Source: Rhodococcus sp. (in: high G+C Gram-positive bacteria)
GTDB lineage: Bacteria; Actinomycetota; Actinomycetes; Mycobacteriales; Mycobacteriaceae
Assembly: GCF_023264675.1 (NCBI RefSeq)
Contig: NZ_JAHFVG010000053.1
Span: forward strand, 1 to 38,107
DNA: 38,107 bases
Reading direction: 5' to 3'
The notes under the pieces are model-generated. The model was not told the DNA's origin, did not search any database, and was given only the letters and a program-made list of their open reading frames with translations. Position numbers and translations under genes: made by a program. This document shows, piece by piece, positions 34,016-38,107 of this stretch. Position 1 is the first letter of the stretch. Each line of letters starts with the position of its first letter.

Positions 34016-34036
34016 GCTATAGGAAACTGCACAGTT
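34016..34036 (-). promoter_or_regulatory. Candidate PKS promoter with overlapping operator
   Basis: Read on the minus strand, TATAGC (34021-34016) is a plausible -10 element. Directly upstream, in what would be the spacer, is the palindrome AACTGTGCAGTT (34036-34025). A repressor there would block polymerase. The -35 position is weak. The resulting leader to the PKS start would be about 215 nt. The core ACTGNNCAGT also occurs in the palindrome before mceG. Confidence 0.4.
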
Positions 34037-34267
34037 ACTCGGACTACGATCGCTGTCTCAACGAACGATGACAAGGTCAAGTTTTCAACATGTTTCGTGC
34101 ATTCGGGTAGGTGTAGAAGTGGGCCTTCGGTGAGCGCCGGCTCGGGTTGGATTCTGCCGAAGGCTCTGGTGTGCAGTAAGTTTCGACTCGATACAGTGTG
34201 CAGCTTGTGAATGATGTTACGGCGCAGTGTGATTGGGTATCGCTTGCGTCCAAGCGTGTGCGCGGTT

Positions 34268-34479
34268 GGCGGCTCGGCCGGCGATTCGCGCACCTTTCGT
34301 CGATCTGCGCATGTTGCAGGGTGCGCTGCCGGCTGGAACGTGCGCGGATGGGTTCGGCGGTGTGGGTGAGGTGTGGGTGAGGTGGCTCGGGCCGCGATTC
34401 GCGCACCTTTCGGCGATCCGCACGTTGCAGAGTGCGCTTCCGACTGGAAGGTGCGTGGATGGGCTCGGCGGTGTGGGTT
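34268..34479. repeat. Duplicated ~100-bp element with conserved nested stem-loops
   Basis: Copy 1 (about 34268-34368) and copy 2 (34381-34479) are repeated with a 113-bp period and moderate divergence. Both contain GATTCGCGCACCTTTCG near the left end and GATGGG-TCGGCGGTGTGGGT at the right. Each copy keeps an outer inverted repeat (CGCGCAC/GTGCGCG in copy 1, CGCACCTT/AAGGTGCG in copy 2). Each also keeps an inner one (GCGCA/TGCGC in copy 1, GCAC/GTGC in copy 2), around the same TGCAG loop. An 11-bp tandem pair GTGTGGGTGAG (34360-34381) joins the copies. Confidence 0.8.
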
Positions 34480-34517
34480 CGGCCGCACGGGTCCGGCCGC
34501 GCGGGTTCGGCCGCACG
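34476..34517 (+). repeat. 14-bp tandem repeats
   Basis: GGTTCGGCCGCACG occurs at 34476-34489 and 34504-34517. A two-base variant, GGTCCGGCCGCGCG, lies between them (34490-34503). A degenerate fourth unit starts at 34518. The array directly adjoins the end of the larger duplicated element. Confidence 0.9.
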
Positions 34518-34748
34518 GGTCTGCCCGCATTCGAGACCGGACGGTCCGGTGATCGGGACGAACCGCAGGAAACCGGCACGGCGCAGGATTCGCCCGTCCT
34601 TTCCTCTTGACGCGGGCGCGCGCAAGGTTCACTCTTGTCCTCGTAAGGCACCCCCGCAGCGATCGGCGCACTCGATCGCTCGACCCGCGACACGCCGCTT
34701 CGAAGGCGCCGCAGGATTCGATCCCGGGTGCTACTTTTGATGCCCCTG

Positions 34749-34777
34749 TTGCGCCCTGCGCACATTTGGGGTACCTT
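34749..34777 (+). promoter_or_regulatory. Candidate rpoB promoter
   Basis: TTGCGC (34749-34754) and TACCTT (34772-34777) are spaced by 17 bp and resemble -35 and -10 elements of the primary sigma factor. Transcription from here would give a leader of about 180 nt before rpoB. This fits a housekeeping gene with its own promoter, separated from the upstream cluster. Confidence 0.45.
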
Positions 34778-34964
34778 TGGACGTTGCGCTGGCTGCCTCC
34801 TGTCCACCTCTCGATTGCCGTGTCTGTGAAGCGATTGCTTCGGAGAAATTGCGATGGGGATTCGGTCTGGTTGTGACCAGCGAATTCGCCCCACATTAAG
34901 CAAGCAGATACAGCGGCGGTCGCACTGCACGAGCGGCCCGCGTGAGGTGCTGGAAGGACGCATC

Positions 34965-37900
34965 TTGGCAGTCTCTAGCCAGACCAAGGCAGTTGTCGGA
35001 ACACCGGGAGCCCCGAGGAGGGTTTCGTTCGCGAATATTCGCGAGCCGTTGGAGGTACCCGGTCTCCTCGATGTACAGACGGATTCTTTCGAATGGCTGG
35101 TAGGTGCGCAGAGTTGGCGCGACCGTGCCGCCGCGCGCGGTGACAGCAATGTCTCCGGCGGTCTCGAAGACATCCTGACCGAGCTTTCTCCGATCGAGGA
35201 TTTCTCGGGCTCGATGTCGCTTTCCTTCTCCGATCCACGGTTCGACGAGGTCAAGGCCTCGATGGACGAGTGCAAGGACAAGGACATGACGTACGCAGCG
35301 CCGCTGTTCGTCACCGCCGAGTTCATCAACAACAACACCGGTGAGATCAAGAGCCAGACGGTCTTCATGGGTGATTTCCCCATGATGACCGACAAGGGCA
35401 CCTTCATCATCAACGGAACCGAGCGCGTCGTCGTCTCGCAGCTCGTCCGTTCGCCCGGCGTCTACTTCGACCATTCGGTCGACAAGACGACGGAGAAGGA
35501 CCTGCACAGCGTCAAGGTCATTCCTGGCCGCGGTGCATGGCTCGAATTCGATGTGGACAAGCGCGACACCGTCGGTGTTCGTATCGACCGCAAGCGTCGC
35601 CAGCCCGTCACGGTGCTGCTGAAGGCTCTCGGCTGGACCACCGAGCAGATCACGGAGCGCTTCGGCTTCTCCGAGATCCTCATGGCCACGCTGGAGAAGG
35701 ACAACACTGCCGGTACCGACGAGGCACTCCTCGACATCTACCGCAAGCTGCGTCCGGGCGAGCCGCCCACGAAGGAGAGTGCGCAGACGCTCTTGGAGAA
35801 CCTGTTCTTCAAGGACAAGCGCTACGACCTCGCTCGCGTCGGTCGCTACAAGATCAACAAGAAGCTCGGCCTCAATGCGGGCCAGCCGATCGTGGCGTCG
35901 ACCCTCACCGAGGAAGACATCGTCGCGACCATCGAGTACCTCGTGCGTCTGCACGCAGGTGACACCTCGATGACGGCACCGGAGGGTGTCGAGGTTCCGG
36001 TCGAGGTCGACGACATCGACCACTTCGGCAACCGTCGTCTCCGTACCGTCGGCGAACTGATCCAGAACCAGATCCGCGTGGGCCTGTCCCGCATGGAGCG
36101 CGTCGTTCGCGAACGTATGACCACTCAGGACGTCGAGGCCATCACGCCGCAGACCCTGATCAACATCCGTCCCGTCGTCGCTGCGATCAAGGAGTTCTTC
36201 GGAACTTCCCAGCTCTCGCAGTTCATGGACCAGAACAACCCGCTGTCGGGCCTGACGCACAAGCGTCGTCTGTCCGCCCTCGGTCCCGGTGGTCTCTCGC
36301 GTGAGCGTGCAGGCCTCGAGGTCCGCGACGTTCACCCGTCGCACTACGGCCGCATGTGCCCCATCGAAACCCCTGAAGGCCCGAACATCGGCCTGATCGG
36401 TTCGCTGTCGGTGTACGCACGGGTCAACCCGTTCGGTTTCATCGAGACCCCGTACCGCAAGGTCGTCGACGGCCAGGTCACCGACGACGTCGATTACCTC
36501 ACCGCCGACGAAGAGGATCGCCACACGCTCGCGCAGGCGAACTCGCTCGTCGACGACAGCGGTCACTTCACCGAGGACAAGATTCTCGTCCGTCGTAAGG
36601 GTGGAGAGGTCGAGTTCGTCTCGTCCTCCGACATCGACTACATGGATGTCTCGCCTCGTCAGATGGTCTCGGTCGCAACCGCGATGATTCCGTTCCTCGA
36701 GCACGACGATGCAAACCGTGCCCTCATGGGCGCGAACATGCAGCGTCAGGCTGTCCCGCTGGTGCGAAGCGAATCCCCGCTCGTCGGAACCGGCATGGAA
36801 CTCCGTGCCGCTGTCGACGCCGGTGACGTCGTCATCAGCGAGAAGACCGGCGTCGTCGAAGAGGTCTCCGCCGACTACGTCACGGTCATGGCCGACGACG
36901 GATCGCGCAAGACCTACCGGATGCGCAAGTTCGCGCGCTCGAACCAGGGCACGTGTGCCAACCAGCGTCCGATCGTGGACGAGGGACAGCGCGTCGAGTC
37001 CGGCCAGGTCCTCGCCGACGGCCCCTGCACCGAAGACGGTGAAATGGCGCTCGGCAAGAACCTGCTCGTGGCGATCATGCCGTGGGAAGGCCACAACTAC
37101 GAGGACGCGATCATTCTGTCGCAGCGCCTCGTGGAAGAGGACGTTCTCACCTCGATCCACATCGAGGAGCACGAGATCGATGCCCGCGACACCAAGCTCG
37201 GTGCCGAGGAAATCACTCGCGACATCCCGAACGTCTCCGACGAGGTCCTCGCTGACCTCGACGAGCGCGGCATCATCCGTATCGGTGCCGAGGTTCGTGA
37301 CGGCGACGTGCTGGTCGGAAAGGTCACGCCGAAGGGCGAGACCGAGCTGACCCCGGAAGAGCGCCTGCTGCGCGCCATCTTCGGTGAGAAGGCACGCGAG
37401 GTTCGCGACACGTCGCTCAAGGTTCCTCACGGCGAGAACGGAAAGGTCATCGGCATTCGCGTGTTCTCGCGCGAAGACGACGATGATCTGCCTCCCGGCG
37501 TCAACGAGCTCGTGCGCGTCTACGTCGCTCAGAAGCGCAAGATTCAGGACGGCGACAAGCTGGCCGGCCGCCACGGTAACAAGGGCGTCATCGGCAAGAT
37601 TCTCCCGCAGGAGGACATGCCGTTCATGTCCGACGGCACCCCGATCGACATCATCCTGAACACCCACGGTGTTCCGCGTCGTATGAACATCGGTCAGATC
37701 TTGGAGACCCACCTCGGGTGGATCGGCAAGACCGGCTGGAATGTTCAGGTCGCCACGGACGGCACGAGGCCCGACTGGGCCGAGCGTCTGCCCGAGGAGA
37801 TGCTCTCGGCTCCCGCGGACAGCAACATCGCCACCCCGGTGTTCGACGGCGCCAAGGAGAATCAGCTGACCGGCCTGCTCGGCAGCACGATCCCCAACCG

Positions 37901-38107
37901 CGACGGCGAACAGATGGTCGGCCCCGACGGAAAGGCCACCTTGTTCGACGGCCGCTCCGGCGAGCCGTTCCCGTACCCGGTCTCCGTGGGCTACATGTAC
38001 ATCATCAAGCTGCACCACTTGGTCGACGACAAGATCCACGCTCGTTCGACCGGGCCGTACTCGATGATCACGCAGCAGCCCCTCGGTGGTAAGGCTCAGT
38101 TCGGTGG
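34965..38107 (+). CDS. rpoB: RNA polymerase beta subunit RpoB (3' end outside window)
   Basis: The core subunit of RNA polymerase is present for 1,047 codons, out of roughly 1,160-1,180 expected. The N terminus (VSFANIREPLEVPGLLDVQT) and the rifampicin region at about 36201-36290 (GTSQLSQFMDQNNPLSGLTH then KRRLSALG) match mycobacterial RpoB. The Asp, His and Ser positions most often changed in rifampicin-resistant mutants are all wild type. The window ends within THE-type segment MITQQPLGGKAQFGG. The start may be TTG at 34965, with GGAAGGA 6 nt upstream, as annotated for M. tuberculosis. The in-frame GTG at 34947 would add LEGRI-type residues seen in other annotations. Confidence 0.97.
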   Translation, partial: MAVSSQTKAVVGTPGAPRRVSFANIREPLEVPGLLDVQTDSFEWLVGAQSWRDRAAARGDSNVSGGLEDILTELSPIEDFSGSMSLSFSDPRFDEVKASMDECKDKDMTYAAPLFVTAEFINNNTGEIKSQTVFMGDFPMMTDKGTFIINGTERVVVSQLVRSPGVYFDHSVDKTTEKDLHSVKVIPGRGAWLEFDVDKRDTVGVRIDRKRRQPVTVLLKALGWTTEQITERFGFSEILMATLEKDNTAGTDEALLDIYRKLRPGEPPTKESAQTLLENLFFKDKRYDLARVGRYKINKKLGLNAGQPIVASTLTEEDIVATIEYLVRLHAGDTSMTAPEGVEVPVEVDDIDHFGNRRLRTVGELIQNQIRVGLSRMERVVRERMTTQDVEAITPQTLINIRPVVAAIKEFFGTSQLSQFMDQNNPLSGLTHKRRLSALGPGGLSRERAGLEVRDVHPSHYGRMCPIETPEGPNIGLIGSLSVYARVNPFGFIETPYRKVVDGQVTDDVDYLTADEEDRHTLAQANSLVDDSGHFTEDKILVRRKGGEVEFVSSSDIDYMDVSPRQMVSVATAMIPFLEHDDANRALMGANMQRQAVPLVRSESPLVGTGMELRAAVDAGDVVISEKTGVVEEVSADYVTVMADDGSRKTYRMRKFARSNQGTCANQRPIVDEGQRVESGQVLADGPCTEDGEMALGKNLLVAIMPWEGHNYEDAIILSQRLVEEDVLTSIHIEEHEIDARDTKLGAEEITRDIPNVSDEVLADLDERGIIRIGAEVRDGDVLVGKVTPKGETELTPEERLLRAIFGEKAREVRDTSLKVPHGENGKVIGIRVFSREDDDDLPPGVNELVRVYVAQKRKIQDGDKLAGRHGNKGVIGKILPQEDMPFMSDGTPIDIILNTHGVPRRMNIGQILETHLGWIGKTGWNVQVATDGTRPDWAERLPEEMLSAPADSNIATPVFDGAKENQLTGLLGSTIPNRDGEQMVGPDGKATLFDGRSGEPFPYPVSVGYMYIIKLHHLVDDKIHARSTGPYSMITQQPLGGKAQFG

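Larger units (their letters stand above)
33795..34946. other. Repeat-rich intergenic region between PKS and rpoB
   Basis: No convincing gene was found in these 1,152 bp. Open frames on both strands lack family motifs and are rich in Arg, Pro and Ser. The region holds the PKS promoter side (33795-34050), an 8-bp inverted repeat GCCTTCGG/CCGAAGGC near 34113-34176, a duplicated element of about 100 bp (34268-34479), short tandem repeats up to 34517, and the rpoB promoter side (34740-34946). Confidence 0.6.

Noticed and set aside
34217..35413. Minus-strand open frames upstream of and into rpoB
   Set aside because: They run through tandem repeats and the 5' end of rpoB, contain repeated Pro/Arg/Thr/His peptides that follow the DNA repeats, and have no family similarity.
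36201..36290. Possibility that this is a second, rifamycin-resistant rpoB copy
   Set aside because: All residues of the rifampicin region usually altered in resistant copies are wild type, and the position after the ribosomal-protein cluster is that of the primary gene.
34896..38039. 1,047-codon open frame on the minus strand across rpoB
   Set aside because: It is the antisense shadow of rpoB; its composition is dominated by Val, Asp, Leu, Arg and His and no domain is recognisable, while the plus strand encodes an unbroken, highly conserved RpoB.

Overview
The window looks like chromosomal DNA of a high-GC actinomycete of the Nocardiaceae, most likely a Rhodococcus. The reasons are the mycobacterial-type NusG, L11, L1, L10, L7/L12 and RpoB proteins, a complete Mce lipid-import operon beginning with its own MceG ATPase, and high-GC codon use. 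No rRNA, tRNA, insertion sequence, integrase or CRISPR array was seen.

Layout. Positions 1-2226 hold nusG, rplK and rplA, closed by a strong intrinsic terminator. Two minus-strand hydrolase genes follow (2294-5176): an alpha/beta hydrolase and a CocE/NonD-type hydrolase, which split the ribosomal-protein cluster. Positions 5207-6743 hold a long leader, rplJ, rplL and a terminator. Positions 6905-18943 hold one long plus-strand operon: mceG, two yrbE permease genes, mceA to mceF and two Mce-associated membrane proteins. Most junctions in it are ATGA or GTGA start/stop overlaps.

Positions 18944-34044 hold an accessory lipid or polyketide cluster. It contains a class III aminotransferase fused to a cyanobacterial-type acyl-ACP reductase (+), a GNAT acetyltransferase and an MMPL exporter (-, overlapping), a stand-alone ketoacyl synthase III-like enzyme (+), and an alpha-oxoamine synthase lying 1 nt downstream of a single-module fully reducing type I PKS (-). 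The PKS has KS-AT-DH-ER-KR-ACP and no thioesterase. The last part (33795-38107) is a repeat-rich intergenic region and rpoB, which runs off the window.

How the genes may work together. The housekeeping genes belong to the nusG-rplKA-rplJL-rpoB block. The Mce operon should build a lipid importer: YrbE permeases, MceG ATPase, Mce subunits and accessory Mam proteins. The accessory cluster is the most novel part. By analogy with fumonisin-type pathways, the PKS would build a reduced acyl chain and the oxoamine synthase would release it by decarboxylative condensation with an amino acid, giving an alpha-aminoketone. The reductase-aminotransferase fusion could separately turn an acyl-ACP into an aldehyde and then a terminal amine. 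The GNAT could acylate an amine and the MMPL protein could export the product. The enzyme families are well supported; the product and the order of steps are inference.
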